The notes: generated by a model from the letters alone, not told the origin. A stretch of 64,000 nt of DNA from Taenia hydatigena (GCA_036345935.2 JADWOT020000010.1:8875576-8939575), one strand, 5' to 3'. Positions 25,644 to 38,800 are shown, numbered from the stretch's first letter. Program-made: numbers and translations.

Positions 25644-25934
25644 ACTTTCGCCTCACAACTGCTTGCGTCTCAGACCATGGCATAATTAATCCCTTGTCAC
25701 TAACATTAACACTTCAAACACTTGCTGATTACCATTCTCCACAAATCTGCAAATCAAGTGTGATAAGCAAGAACGGTCTCATGCGACTGTCAAAGTACCC
25801 TTTGTTCAACTAGTCCCACACAGCGACAAAAACATTTATGCACTTATCACGGACTCAAAATTCTCAAAGCTGCACATACAATGCGTAGTAGCAGGGCCAT
25901 TCGGGGAAGTGCAATGGCTCTAGCAGTGATGAGT

Positions 25935-28690
25935 CATTTGACAAAAACTGTGCATTTGCGTGCTGTAAATTGAGTCATTAATTGTTGCAGCCTAGAGAGT
26001 TTACGGGGTGGATCGACTGGATACATTTGATCAGCCGACCAGATTTGTAGGTGAATAGGTCACCTGGGCAGATGGGCTTAGCTCTCAACACGTGTGAGTC
26101 GACACACATGCATGCAGTGTGCTTGTGTGGTTCTTGCGACCGGCTATGGAGGTCTAAACCTCACTCACTCGGTGTCTAATTGGCCGTAGGCCCATTCAGT
26201 AGCGTAATAAAACAGCCAATGAGAAGGAGGTGGTTGTGCGAAAGAGGAGAAGGGAACTCTAAGTTAAACGGGGACTTTGACTAACTTGCCGACATGTTGG
26301 CATGTCAGCAAGTTTGCTCCTCATCCTCCTCCACCATAAAAGGCGCATAATTTTACCTTTTTAAGACCATGCATTCGAGAGAAAGGCAGTCACTCAGAAG
26401 GATGAATTGACAAGGTCATGTAAACGGACCATTGCGTAGCTCAAACAGGTACTGCTGTTCCAACATTCACTTTGGAGAACCCGTTGCATAGCTGCAACAA
26501 GTGAAGAGACTGTACAAGAGTGAAGAATGACCATGTGTCAAATCGAACCAGATACCATCTGATTAACTCGCATTCTTAGTTTGATGCTCCTTGTGGTAGG
26601 GGAAGTGGCGAATTGACTACATCTTCTGGGATTCAGGAAAGTGGCAGTACTGGAATTATGACAAACGAAGACAACGTGGGTTTCGGCGTCATCACAGATT
26701 CATGCTTATGAGGCCGGTGAGTTAGCTTATTCTTATAAGAAATTTGGTGCATCCGCATCCACTCAACTTCGATTCTTTTTATCAACAGACTTTTCGCTTC
26801 TCATTAAATGCGGAACCTGTTGCACTTCGAGCTTATCCTCCTCCATCTTTTTTGAAGATGAGGGCGATAACACAAGAATGATTGTGAGAGCTATACAGTG
26901 GCATTGAAATGTCTACTTATTTTTGATTATGTATCCGTCATTGCAAAGTAAACACCCTGCAACGTTTGCTTTCGATGATATCAGACAGGATCGAACGGAA
27001 CCAGATTAGAGGGAGTCGACTAAATTCATATCTCAGATGATCTCGGACTGTTTAGCTTATTTATTACCTCTAATTACCGCTACGTCCATTTAAACAGTAA
27101 GTCTGACATGGTACAACAACGACAACTACACATACATGGGAGGTATCAAGCAATTACGAGGTGCAACTGGAACTAGCACCGATCACGATGGGAAACGAGT
27201 ATATTTACGCGTCCAATGTACCCTCCATCACCTGCAGCTCAGCTACCATGGTTGTCTGCGATCATGCATATGATTGTGTATCGTAATCTAAGTGGATAGA
27301 TTAGATGAAAACATTCGTTAGTGGTAGCATCGTACGCAGTTCGCTTCCTCTTCCTCTCCTCCTTGGAGTCAGGTGGCATCCCCTAAAGGTAAGCCAAAAA
27401 TTGTCTTGCATAAATCTCTCATTTTTTATGCATGTCTCTGCACATGCTATTTGTGACAATCTTCATCCGTATGTGCGTAGACTTCATCTTCATATCCTAC
27501 CACAGGTGTGCTTTTGCACAGCCGCATTTCGTTGTGATTAAGGGTGAATAACTAAGTACGGGTTCAGGCATTATAGACGAGGTGGTGTGCTGGTGAGTGA
27601 ATTTTGCTGCTTGGAGTACATCTTTGCTATATAGCTGCACATCAGCAGGCACAAGGGACGATGAAGCAGGTGAATGCTGTAGCAAAGCAGAGAAAAGGAA
27701 AAGTAGAGAATAAATGTATGTGTGCCACATATGTGCGATTAAAAGATTAAATGGGGAATAAAACTCAATAAAGACAAGGTTTTTGTCCAATTAAAAACGG
27801 AAATCTGTTTAGTAATGGTTCGAGCCTAATCAAAACGGAACAATGGAAATGAGAGATTTGAAGGTTGGTAGGCGGTGATGATGTTAGTGGCGAGGATGCA
27901 TTAAAAGAGATGTTGGATGGAATAGAGAAAAAGGGACAGCGATGTGTGCATATATGTGTGAGTGTATGCATGAGGTAAAAATAGCAGTGGCAGTGGTAGG
28001 GTTCTAGAGGAGAAGTGGCAAATTATCAGCACATGTGTGACGGTGTGATGGAATGCGGAAAATGTGAGGTGAAACAAAATCATCACAAGGGAGAAGGGAT
28101 TAGTCGGACGGGTGAACGTTTGTTGCGTTTAACCATTCTGTCTCAGTAAAAGAAAGTAGAAGAGAAGAGGATAAAGTGAATAAAGGAATGAATGTGCGAA
28201 AGAATGCAGAGGGAGGGGGAGAGCTTCTACTAATAGGCTGTAAGTAGTGGTGGTGGGATGGAAGAGGTGGTAGGTGGTATGGTGACCATAAAGAGCATTT
28301 ATTAGGTGCATGCGGGGAGGAAAGCGGCCTGGGGTACAAGGGAGCTAACTACCACTAACGCAACTTGAAGGGTGTGGGTGGAAGGAAGGGGCAATAATCG
28401 AGAGTAATTGCTTGTGTAGGGCATCCGTTTCTACGGCTTTTATCCGGATCGTGGTTTATCCTCCATGGTAAAGTTTGACAATGTAGACACTACCTAATCG
28501 TTAAGTGTGATTTATGCGACATTTTAACTGCCGTACTGACTACCTTTGATTGAGTTCTTGTAGTCGATTGCATGGCATTCGCTCGTGAAAAAAAAAACAT
28601 TAAAAGTCCAAATAAGACGCAAATGTGCGTTTGCTTTGATCTAGGCCAGTAATTTTCGAATCACAGCAAAGCATGTGATAAAATGAGAAG
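25935..28690. other. palindrome spacer, no gene recognised
   Basis: This is single-copy sequence between the arms. It has purine-rich and pyrimidine-rich strand asymmetry around 27.6-28.4 kb, which produces low-complexity Ser/Pro/His open frames on the minus strand. A short A run lies near 28590. No Fn3, signal or mucin exon is seen here. Confidence 0.5.
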
Positions 28691-28701
28691 GAAGGACTAA
28701 C

Positions 28702-29010
28702 CGCGTTTCTTAGGCAGAGTGGTTGCTGTCACAAATGCACTGGGAGTGCCAATGTATTCGAATTTCACCGAAGTGTTCGGTCGACTGTGAGCATAAACAG
28801 ATACAGCAACGGTTTGCCTCGGCTTCAATTGGGTAAAGGCATGGAAGCGACGTGTGGTGAGATGGATGCTCCTCTGCCTTTTGTTGTCGTGAATCCAATC
28901 AATGGTGTAACCGGTGATGTGGCCGTTGGGACTAGCTGGCTGGAGCCATGCCATGAGCACCGTGCGAGGATTCGATGCTCGAAGTTTCACATTCTGGGGA
29001 ACACTAAGAT
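28702..29010 (-). CDS. isolated intact B-type Fn3 exon
   Basis: This 309-bp exon is open throughout in the family frame, with acceptor TTTGCATAG at 29011-29012 and donor GTTAGT at 28701-28700. Recognisable words are SVPQNVKL, GYTIDW, FTQLKPRQT and SVKFEY. The usual tryptophan of the TW-PP motif is shifted (AWLQPAS). It lies at the 3' end of an otherwise decayed exon array, and no intact upstream or downstream partner exon was found. It is therefore either a pseudogene piece that has escaped mutation or an exon of a gene interrupted by the gap at 30856. Confidence 0.6.
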
Positions 29011-30239
29011 CTATGCAAAGAGGATTGAGCACGTTTTTGGTGAACCTAGAGAAAATCTTTACGTACTGTAGGTGGCCAATTGAGAAATGAATGAATTATA
29101 GATGAAGTCACATGGCATTAACCCTTATGGAGAAAGAGCCGTGAAGATCTCGGCAACGGGACTACTCCCCTGTAAGTATAGGCAGTTGCAGCAGTTAAAG
29201 AAGGCAGGACATAGCAGCCAGATTTGATGGTTGCAGAACGAGGAAACAGATTGCGGAAGCCAAACAGACATTTCTTCTTCATCTCTCCGAAATAGGACAT
29301 TCCAATAATGAGACCTTTTAAAGCATATGCGCCATCCAACTGTAAAGTGTGCATGATGGAATATGTTGCCGCCTTGCTAATTACGCTTGTTTGACTGACG
29401 GGAGGCGATTTGACACCAGTGGCCAGCATGAAGGGAGTCGTGCAATCTCAATTCTGTTGTCGAATGGATTGCGATTCAATCTAGCTCCCAATTAAACTTC
29501 TGAACTTGAATTCATAGCGGCGTCTTTGATAATAGAAGTGGGCAAGACTAACCTTGTTCTAAAAGTATTGCTGAGGGCACCAACGCATATAGACTCTACT
29601 GCTGCCCTTGGTCTCTTGCGTACACATACAGAGGCGGAAATGGACTGTCCGAGTTTTAATCTAGTGCAGATATATCAACGGCTCGAGGAGAAACGGGTGG
29701 TCTCTGCCACCTACTTTGTTGTCTCCATTTGATGGTGTAGTCGACAATGCGATGGTAGGTTTCGGCTGGCGGATTCTATGCTATCTATGCCTTGTGAGAG
29801 TTAATTGTCTTTAGTTGCACATCAGTGGAACAGTGAGAATTAAAAAACGCAAACTGGGTACATTTGTCAACGTGGTATGAAAGGACGATGTTAGCCCATG
29901 AAACATTGTAACTGAAAACAAATGTCGAAGAATTAGTGCGTGATGGAGAGTGAACAAGACGCTGTTGCCAACTGCATGAAAGTAGGTTAAGGAAGATAGA
30001 AAGGGAGTAATCTGAATAAATAACTCCGAATCCCGCTGATTTAGCCACCGCGCAGGCTCTCTCGGACAAAACACTTTTACGCACTGTTACCGCATGTCAG
30101 TAATGGCTCCAGATCCTCCATTTCATCTTTCCGCCCTGTGGCAGCGAGGATGGCCTCTGAATGCCACCTTTTCTGCGTGGCGAGAGTTTCGCTCCTTGCA
30201 AGGATCTTGAAACCACTGTCCCCAGGCTCCCTTGAAGGC

Positions 30240-30412
30240 AAAAGAAGGCAGAATGCTATAATCAACGGACAGAGAGAAATAAGTTACTAGCATGGTTTGG
30301 AGGCCAGCCTACCCAGCTAGGACAATATGGTCACCTATGTGACCCTGGCCGAAACCGGTAGCTCAAACAAACAAAGTATTACACACGTATCCATTTTTGC
30401 AATTTGCTGATA
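30240..30412. mobile_element. candidate insertion inside an Fn3 exon
   Basis: The A exon of the central array reads GMKK/PSVKATYLEDISKL down to about 30413 and resumes near 30240 with SGFKIL. The roughly 170 bases between have no match in other A exons. The insert contains an inverted repeat GGTCAC-CTAT-GTGACC (about 30330-30345). No clear target-site duplication or element family was recognised, so it may simply be rearranged sequence. Confidence 0.3.
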
Positions 30413-30855
30413 TCTTCGAGGTAAGTTGCCTTAACTGATGGCTTTTCATGCCTATAGAGGTGATCGGGAGACATTCAGCTCAAGACGAAAGATTGAATTT
30501 GAATTAGTTATAATTTTATGAGCGTAAATCAAACACTGGGTATCGGTCCAACGGCGGAGCAAAATGCCTTTCTTCATGCTTGTGCAAAAGACGACAATTA
30601 AGCATGCTTTGCATATTATGAGGAGCTCTACCATTTCCATCTTGTCGCAAAAAATTTCTAACCACAAAATGGCCTTAGATTGTGCAGATGGGAAGAACTA
30701 ACCTCCTTCCAGAAGTGCTATCGATGCCGCCTCAACAGTGCGGAGGACACCAGCGTATTCAAATTTCACCACAACATCTGGCTGACTGTGCGCTCAAACA
30801 GAAGTGACCATCCCAAAGTAAGACGAATGCATCCGTGCTTGATGTGTGAATGGAA

Positions 30856-30955
30856 NNNNNNNNNNNNNNNNNNNNNNNNNNNNNNNNNNNNNNNNNNNNN
30901 NNNNNNNNNNNNNNNNNNNNNNNNNNNNNNNNNNNNNNNNNNNNNNNNNNNNNNN
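30856..30955. other. 100-N assembly gap at inner edge of right arm
   Basis: Exactly 100 N, a usual placeholder for unknown size. The base after it (30956) is where homology to the left arm (25934 reversed) begins. The sequence missing here would correspond to left-arm sequence just beyond 25934 or to the 5' part of the central Fn3 array. Confidence 0.98.
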
Positions 30956-31244
30956 TCATCACTGCTAGAGCCATTGCACTTCCCCGAATGGCCCTGCTAC
31001 TACGCATTGTATGTGCAGCTTTGAGAATTTTGAGTCCGTGATAAGTGCATAAATGTTTTTGTCGCTGTGTGGGACTAGTTGAACAAAGGGTACTTTGACA
31101 GTCGCATGAGACCGTTCTTGCTTATCACACTTGATTTGCAGATTTGTGGAGAATGGTAATCAGCAAGTGTTTGAAGTGTTAATGTTAGTGACAAGGGATT
31201 AATTATGCCATGGTCTGAGACGCAAGCAGTTGTGAGGCGAAAGT

Positions 31245-33977
31245 TTACACTAGGATGGCTGCAGTGCATTTGAGTACGATCGCAGAAATTGCAAAATTCA
31301 AAGCGTATTCGTCAGGCGTAATGAATGCAGGAGTCGAGAGAGATCCACCACTTTTGGGGATCACGGGAACTGATGCTGATCTGCCAGTTGCAATTACATT
31401 ACATGACAAAGCTTTCGCAGTTGTGGGGCCCATAGGGATCGAAGGGGAATCCTCAGTATTTGTGGCTGCCAAAGCCCGTGCAGATGCTTTAGTTGTGGTG
31501 ATTGCAGGAGTAGTGGAGGTCTTCTTATTTATAGTGCGTGAAGAAGTCGATGCTGGTCCTTTACTTGTGATGATTACAGAGGTCGAAGTGGGACTCTTAA
31601 TCGCGACAGTTGCAAACGGTGCATGTCGCTTTGATTTTCTGATTGCAGGAATCGAAACAGATATCCCACTCGCAGTTTGTACGGAAATTAAAGTAGTTTC
31701 GCTGGTTGTGCCTCCAGGCTCAAAAGTTGGCTTCTGATTAGAGGAGATTTTGGGAGTTGAAGAGGATTCTCTCTCAGTAGTGGTTACAGAAGTCAGGGTA
31801 GATGGTCTAGTCATGACGATTGGAGGCTTAAATTCTGATGCATTTGCCGTGGTGAATAAAAAGGTCGAGGTAGAATCCTCACTCGCAGCGTCTGCAAGAG
31901 ATGAGGCAGGTGGCTCACTCGTACTAATTAAGGGAGACGATTCAAATTCCATCAATTTTGTGGTGCCAGTGGATAAAGTAGAACTCGTAGTCGCGGTCGC
32001 CACAATATATGATGTGGATTTACTAGGCGTAGTTGCGGAAACCAAAGTAGACTGCTCACTGGTGAGAATTTCAGTCGTAGAAGAGGGTTCATTGGTGGTG
32101 CGCATTACGGAATCGGTGGTACATCCACTGGCTAGAGTTGCCGTGGTGAATGAAGGAGTCAAGGTAGGTTCAGTAGCAGTGGTAGTTGCGGGAACCATTG
32201 TAGAGTTTCCCGTCTTGGTGGTCGCAGAATTCGGGGCAGATATCGTGGACGGGGTAAGTGGAGGAGTCGAGGCAGTTTCCATGCTTGTGGTGCTTGAAGG
32301 AGATGAGGTGGGTCGTCCTATCATGGTGATTTTGGGCGTCGAATTAGATCCGCCTACGGTGATTGCAGGAGCTGAGGTAGATTCCTTATCGTCAGAAGTG
32401 ATGTTTGCATGAGTGGGGGTAGATCTTTCGGTCATGGTCACTGCAAGAGTGGAGGTGGATCTCCCAGTGCCGGCTGCTGCAAGAGTTGTGGAGACTTATA
32501 CGTTGAGGACAGCTAACCCTCTCTCCTCTACTCGAATAAACCTTTCTTAGAGACATCTATCAGAGCATAAATGTAAGCCAATTATTAAATCCACATCAAT
32601 AGACATGCTTAACAGCCTTGACAAATGCGTTCTTTTGAATATTTGTAGTGGATCTCATGACAGCAACAAATAGCGAGTGACTTAGTAGAGTTTTAAGCGG
32701 GTGACAAAGAAGACGACGTAAATCAGCCAATTTTAGACAAGCTCAAGAGGCAAATGGACTGACCTTGTTTTACAGGTGGTGTGGATGCCGTCACGAGTTT
32801 ACTAAAGGAACCAACGTATTCAAATTTCATTGAAACGTTAGGCTTATAGTGCGCACAAATGGAGGCAGAAAGGGGTACTTGTGGCTTCAATTCGGTGAAG
32901 GCATAGAATTGACCTGAGGAGACATTAATGCTTTTTTGCTCCCTATCATCGATACTCCATTCAATGGTGTAACCAGCGTTGAGGTCGTTGGGTTTGGCTG
33001 GCGGATCCCAAGTCATGTTCACCGTGTGAGCGTCGACGGCTTCAAGCTTCACATTCTGGGGAGCACTAAGCCCTGCAAAAACAGAGCGAGTTGGTTAATA
33101 GATATAAATTAAGGAAACAATGACTCTAATATGCCTCCATGTCTCGCGTAAACCTCAATGAATGCAAAAACTTAAACGAAAAAAGCAAATTTATGTGGAA
33201 CAACTGCTGTTTGCATAGAAGCAGACTAGAAATGGATATCAAGGACATACTTGCGTTCAATACTTCAAATATCAGTGGATCAGCCAACTCGCTGTATTTG
33301 TCGGGTAGCACCAGTCCACGCACTGTGACTGAATATGAAAGTAGCGGGATCAGTCCCTCTACTCGACACTCCCGTTCTCCAGCAGTGAGGTTGACCTCTG
33401 AATACCACGGATTTCGTAGAATTGGACTTCCAATCCTCATTAGGACCTCGAAGCCACCAAAATCTCCCTTGACGTCCTCGGGTTCGTGTAGTAAAATGTC
33501 CAATTCCTCATTTTCTTCATAGAATGTTGCCTCAAACGTCGGCTTTTTCATACCTGTAAGTGTTCATTTGTGGTGTTTGGATTGAGAAAAGCAAATCTAC
33601 TATCTATTCGATTTCTCACCTTTTTGTGGTTTGCAATAGAAATTTTGATTTAAAAATATTTACGCATTCCGTGCACTTCATTTCCCTTTTGTAGCGAACA
33701 GTATTAGGTCATACAAATGACATGTGATGCACTGGGAAACGAGAAGAAGCACCTAGTTTTATAAATTCGCATTTGCTCCCAGTTTCATGCTTCGAATAAT
33801 TAGTTATATTCAGCAGATTTACCAATTACTAGAATAGTCTCATTTGTTGAGTGGTTCTACACGTGTGCAAGTGGGAGTGGATCAGCAAAAGGCAGGTAAT
33901 ATCTTACTCATTGCGAGAGCGAAGTCATCGCGCGGGATGGAGATTGTCAGCAAACTGAGGTAGAATTGGACCAGCAT
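31245..33977 (-). CDS. G2: secreted Fn3-mucin surface protein, mirror twin of G1
   Basis: Minus-strand exons are 33977-33908, 33553-33251, 33072-32764 and 32476-31245, with the same splice sites and phases as G1, giving 637 residues. Signal, A Fn3, B Fn3, Thr/Ser/Pro-rich stalk and hydrophobic tail are as in G1. Compared with G1 it lacks nine residues (KFSPPTPMT) through a 27-bp in-frame deletion in the mucin exon. It has one substitution in the B exon (T to K in the last codons) and about eight in the mucin exon (P/L, K/E, S/P, G/E, T/A, P/S, P/T, T/A). The two genes are convergent about 5.6 kb apart. If the palindrome is an assembly artefact, G2 is the other allele of G1; if real, it is a very recent or gene-converted paralogue. 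Confidence 0.8.
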
Positions 33978-34020
33978 CTTCACTTCAGGAACCGGTGCGC
34001 TCACACCTCAACCATGGTGT

Positions 34021-34059
34021 ACTTATAAGAATTTTGTAAGTCCATATCAGCCTATGAAA
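34021..34059 (-). promoter_or_regulatory. G2 core promoter
   Basis: Mirror of the G1 promoter: the block TTCATAGGCTGATA reads at 34058-34045 and TATAAGT at 34027-34021, 50 bp before the G2 ATG at 33977. Confidence 0.75.
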
Positions 34060-35879
34060 TGGCTTATTCTTGACCTGTGCTGTGATTACTGCGTTTACGT
34101 GCACCTTGGCACCACGCATAATGCGATCATGTGGCCCATGGTGCTAAGGCCACAAGCAATCGCTGAATAGCGTTCTTCCTCAAGCTTCCAACATTAGGAA
34201 CTAACACAATAAGTTTCGCAAAACGCCCTAAAGGCTGAACTCATACTCGGCCAGCTTTTCTCAACTGATTGATGATTGCGTTCACGTCGCATGTAGCGTC
34301 CGTGTTGACTCAAACACGTTGATCCACACAACCGGCTGCTGAAAAGCTTTCGCCTATTAACTATTAGAACGAAGATAGGTGGGATCAAGACAAATGGCGT
34401 ACACAAGAGGCTCAGCTTGTAATATCTGATGACGCAGTTGTTGATCTATTCCACCGCCAACTAGACATGTTTTGCTCTAGTGATGTGCAGACACATTTCT
34501 AAACAACACAGAGCACAGATTTGAGCAATTCAAGAATTCTGGAGCTGGATTTTATGTCACTGGTGCTTAGACTCCTGAGGGCAAGGGATTCATTAAAACA
34601 TACATGATCTTGGAAATGCTCTTTTGCTGTCCCTGTAAGAGTCCCCGTTACATGCATTGTACGAGAGGGGTTTAAGGTTCTTTTTCGGGATTTCGGACAA
34701 AAGACCAGACGGTAGGCCGTGGATGCGCTCAAATAAGTTTGTGGATAACTCAGAGTCTGACTTGGGCGCATATCCATGCCATTTCCGTTACCTGCCATCT
34801 GTTATCGAGGCACAGAACACAGAACACCCTGCTATGAAGAATAAGCCCATCGAATATTTGGTTTCAGCATCGATAGGATTAAGTATCCCAAAGCAAATAG
34901 GTAAATTATTTCACGTCATGCTGGACGGTGTGATGGCAAACCCTTTCGTTTTCGCATAGGGCTTACTTAGACAAGCCAGAAGGCAAAGCACTAGAGTATT
35001 CCAGGGTCAGCCACAAAAGTACCCACTCCTGAAAAGTGGAATCAGAAACTTTTCTGGAGCTACGGCTGTTCACAAAACCACTTTTTGAGGCGGTCAAGCA
35101 TGTTCAGAATTTAAGCTTTAACATGTTGGGTACACGTGTAGCATGACTAAAGTACCTGACCCTATGCGCAAACCAGTGTTGTGCAGATCTACTTTGGCTT
35201 CCCACATGTTCACCTGATGACCTCAAATTTTACGCAGTGGTACTTAATACGCCTTGATTATTTTGCCTTAATTCCAAGTCCGCTGATAGTTAGTCGATGT
35301 CTTGAGCTGTACCTTATCGTCCGGATCCGTTCATTCGTCTGCCCTTTAACTTCCATTGGTAAATTAATCCTTGTGAAATTTTGGTGCCCTGGTGGTTGTT
35401 GGTTTCATTTACTGTTTAATGAACAGAAGTAAATTGGAGCACTCAGGACCTCGTCTGTGATGAGTTGGTTGTATTCTTGCCCTAAATGGCAACCATGGTT
35501 ATTGCACAACGTAGTAAAGTGGGTGAGGGAACAATGGGCCCATTATAAAAGATTACCTGAAATCGGGTAATAATTTTTGAAACCAATCTAAAAGAGATGG
35601 GGTGCTGGCCTGGGCGGTGGCATCGGGAGGACCAGAAGACAGACCAATTTCATTCTGACAATAATTCCTAGGTGCAGACATCCACGCACAGTCCTGTGCT
35701 TGCAAGGTTTCGAAGCATCCCATGTCATTAGGGGATTCACTCCCCCGATTTAATATCCTGGCTCTTCGGCGGCATATTTGACCAAATATTGGGTTGAATA
35801 GAGACCAAACCTAAGCCTGCGTCCGAATGCGCTAAACACTCGCGGCCGTTTGATCCTTAGCCTCCAATGAACATCAGCA

Positions 35880-38800
35880 GACTTGAAGCGCTGCTCAAAC
35901 AAACGCAGTCAATGCGGGTAGTGCATGTGGGCGCAAATTCTGCATCACTGGCTACACTGTAGGTTGAAGTCTGGATAGTGTATGGAAGAAGACGCCAATC
36001 GCCTCTGAGATATTACTATGACTTCGCTTATTAGAAGTCAGGACAAGCCATTGTCGTCTCTATTTGTGCACAGAATCGATTGAACACTTCAGTGAAAGTT
36101 GATTATGTCGGAACTCGCAGTATGTTTGTGAATGCAATCACACCACTACTAAAATGAGGTTGGTCCATGTCCTTCAATTCATCCATAGCGATGCCATAAC
36201 CTAATGCCAAATATTGTGCACAGTTAACTGAGCCCCACGGAATGTGCAAATATTTTTGCGATATCATCTCTATTACGAACCATAAGAACAGGCGAGAAAT
36301 TCGATAGGAAAGTAGAATTGCATATTAATACACGGCCATGAGTGCGTCAAAGGGGATTTCGGTGGCTTCGAGGTCCTAATGAGAATTAGTAGTTTAGTTC
36401 TACGGAATCGGTGGTATCCTGAGGTCAACCTTACTGCTGGAGAACAATAATTTCATGTAGAAGGCCTAATCCCATCAATAGCATATTCACTCATAGTGCG
36501 TGGACTGTGCTGTCCGTGGTTGCTCCACGGCAGTTAAGCCTCATGCTCCACTTTCCCCATTTATTGGTGATTATGTGGACATGAATGGCAGTACATGGAA
36601 CATATGAGAATTCGTTTCCCTCCTGGCAATAATTCCTACTATAATTGCCTTGCTTCTTGAAGGTTTGATGTTCCCCGGAGTGGGAGACTTGAAGTAACCG
36701 ACCCTTACACAGTAAACATGAAGCGGAATCCGCCAGCTAAACCCAATGCCCGCATTTCTGTCTACACTATTAAATGGCGTCTTCATTATGCACCACAGGA
36801 AAACGTTGCTATCTCTTTATGTAACGTTAATACCATTGCTCGCCTGAAACCTCGACAAATGGTTTTTACCGCTGTCTACGCGCAAATTCAACAGAGAGTT
36901 GGAGTGAAATTTGAATACAATAATTCCCGTCTTATTCTTCTGTCAGTGACTACATCTGAACGAGGCTGGTCATTTCCTCTACTTTCCTCAACGCGACAGC
37001 ATGACTGAAACCCAAAATTCATACTGTGCAGAATTTATAAAATATTCCTACTTGCCGGCATTTAATCAACTTTAGCACATAGACATTTTGACCTCCATAA
37101 TCGATTACGATGAATGAGAACCACGTCAATGCTGATTCGCTGTCGTTGCCCTAATATCTCCTCTCCACCTGTTTCAGGCATGCAAGAGCCGACCTTTAAA
37201 GCAACCTACTAAGGAGACGTTCGCTACTTTTAAGTATCGATACATGACCCTAAGGATGTCGTAGGAGATAACAGTGGTTTCGATGACTTAATGAAGATCA
37301 TTAGGCATATTTTACAAAAGCGGTGGAATTCTGTGGCCAATCCCACTTTCATTGATATGGAATATCAAATGGAGAGACTGGAACCATCAGCCATTTATGA
37401 GATCACAGTATGTGGGCTCGTACCGTCTAACAATTTCTGCATGATGGTCGATCCATTGCTAGTTGAAGCAATGCTCGCAGGTCTGTCCCCATTCCAATCT
37501 CTGCTACCCTACCTATATGCAATCAGTAGTAGCTACTCACTCCTTATTCTAATCTTGTTAATTGGTTCATTGCATCCATTCCTTTTCGCATGGGCGAGAA
37601 CGGAGTTGCACAAAAATGTTCCTTTTAGCAACAATGATAAATATCCTCCTTCTTCATTGTACACATCTTACTGTTTCCCAGCACGTGCAACTTGGCGTGG
37701 TTGGCTTTTGGACGGTAAAAGTGTCACGGAATCCACCAGCCAAACCAAACGGTCGCTTTACTGACTATACTATCGAGTGGAGCCCCGATGATAGTTGGCT
37801 GAAAAATGTTAAGCTCCCCTCAAGTAATTTTCATATCCTTACTTACCAGAGATCAAAACAGACTGTTTACGACTCTGTTCATGCACACACTCAAGTGGCA
37901 TTTCGGCTTTGGCTTTAATATGTTGGTCACCGCAGCAAATATGCGAAAGTTATTGCACCAGCTGCACTGAGTTGCAGCTGGTTAGCGTAGAGTGAATATA
38001 GATGGCTTTCATATTAATGGTTAATACCCTCAATTGTTATCCCTTATGCAAACCACGAGTGTTTAATCGTTCGTATCTTTCCATGTTAGAATCCCATAAT
38101 GAAAGAGTTGTTTTAGTTGAGGTTAGGCGCATTTGTTTCTGCCACCGTTTGTGCGCACTCAAAACCCAATGTTTTAGTGGATTTTGATTGCATCGGTTCC
38201 CTTAGTGACTTCGCAGCAGTATCCACACCACCTGGGAAACAAGGCCAGTCTGGTTTACCCGTCCTATCAAATGCAGTGCCATGGTTCCCGTTCCTTTAGG
38301 TTAGGTCGAAATGGTGGCTCAAGGGCCTATTTTGACATTAGCAGCATCATTTCTTCAATCGCTCACCATTGGCTACTGGCGTGAAATCCAATGCAGATAC
38401 TTAGGAAGGCGTATCCATCACGATTGTCAAATATAACCCATAGTGCACGGTTAGCAGTTCAGTTCCATCTATGCGTTAACAAATGTCATTGAAGAGATGC
38501 ATTGTTTGGGTAGAAAGGAAGGGGTTAACTCCTGGCATGGGAATGCACCCTCAATTCCAGCAACCACTAACCTTAGAAGATCTGCTTCTGCACCCGCAGT
38601 GAACATGGCCGGAATATCTTCTTCCCTCCCGTATTCACCACTTTTAGGGAGTCCTCTTATACGACTATGCCCTCCACTGCTGAGGAGTCCTCTTCGGCCC
38701 CCGCAATTACGACTAGCCAGCTTGCCTCGATTCCTGTGCTGACCATGGCGAAAAGATTTGCTTTGCATATTGCGAGCACAAAATCCAAGCCATATGAATC

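Larger units (their letters stand above)
16160..25934. repeat. inner left arm of the palindrome
   Basis: This segment reappears, reverse-complemented, at 30956-40660. Paired positions sum to about 56,820-56,890 throughout, with only small indels (for example 42 bases near 18.9 kb, present on the left only). Identity is very high over the F-BAR-like remnant, the G1 exons and 21.4-22.3 kb. It is clearly lower in patches, for example about 10 differences in 95 bases at 17.63-17.72 kb. The arm contains a decayed Fn3 gene (-), intact G1 (+) and its promoter. The stretches 16.7-17.6 kb and 21.0-22.8 kb hold no other recognisable gene. Confidence 0.9.
28702..30855 (-). pseudogene. decayed Fn3 exon array in the palindrome centre
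   Basis: From high to low coordinates: a B exon 3' part (about 30800-30705, running toward the gap), an A exon split by foreign sequence (30455-30413 and about 30240-30070; words EDISKL, then SGFKIL and EAILAA), a B exon with frameshifts (about 29830-29555; GRW-like RWQRPP region), a poorly preserved A exon (about 29430-29120; TYRGVVPLP) and an intact B exon (29010-28702). Introns follow the family pattern. The promoter and signal exon, if present, would lie in or beyond the 100-N gap. Confidence 0.65.

Noticed and set aside
27497..28339. Minus-strand Ser/Pro/His-rich frames in the palindrome centre as a second mucin exon
   Set aside because: Composition follows the purine/pyrimidine strand bias. 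Thr is scarce, and there is no acceptor in family phase or hydrophobic tail.
30300..30415. Spliced-leader or TRIM element
   Set aside because: No terminal direct repeats or leader-like donor were recognised; kept only as an unclassified insertion candidate.
34657..34959. 100-codon plus-strand frame (mirror 21902-22204 minus) as a gene
   Set aside because: Arm identity alone keeps it open. The diverged copy at 57.7 kb does not preserve the frame, and no promoter or splice context is seen.
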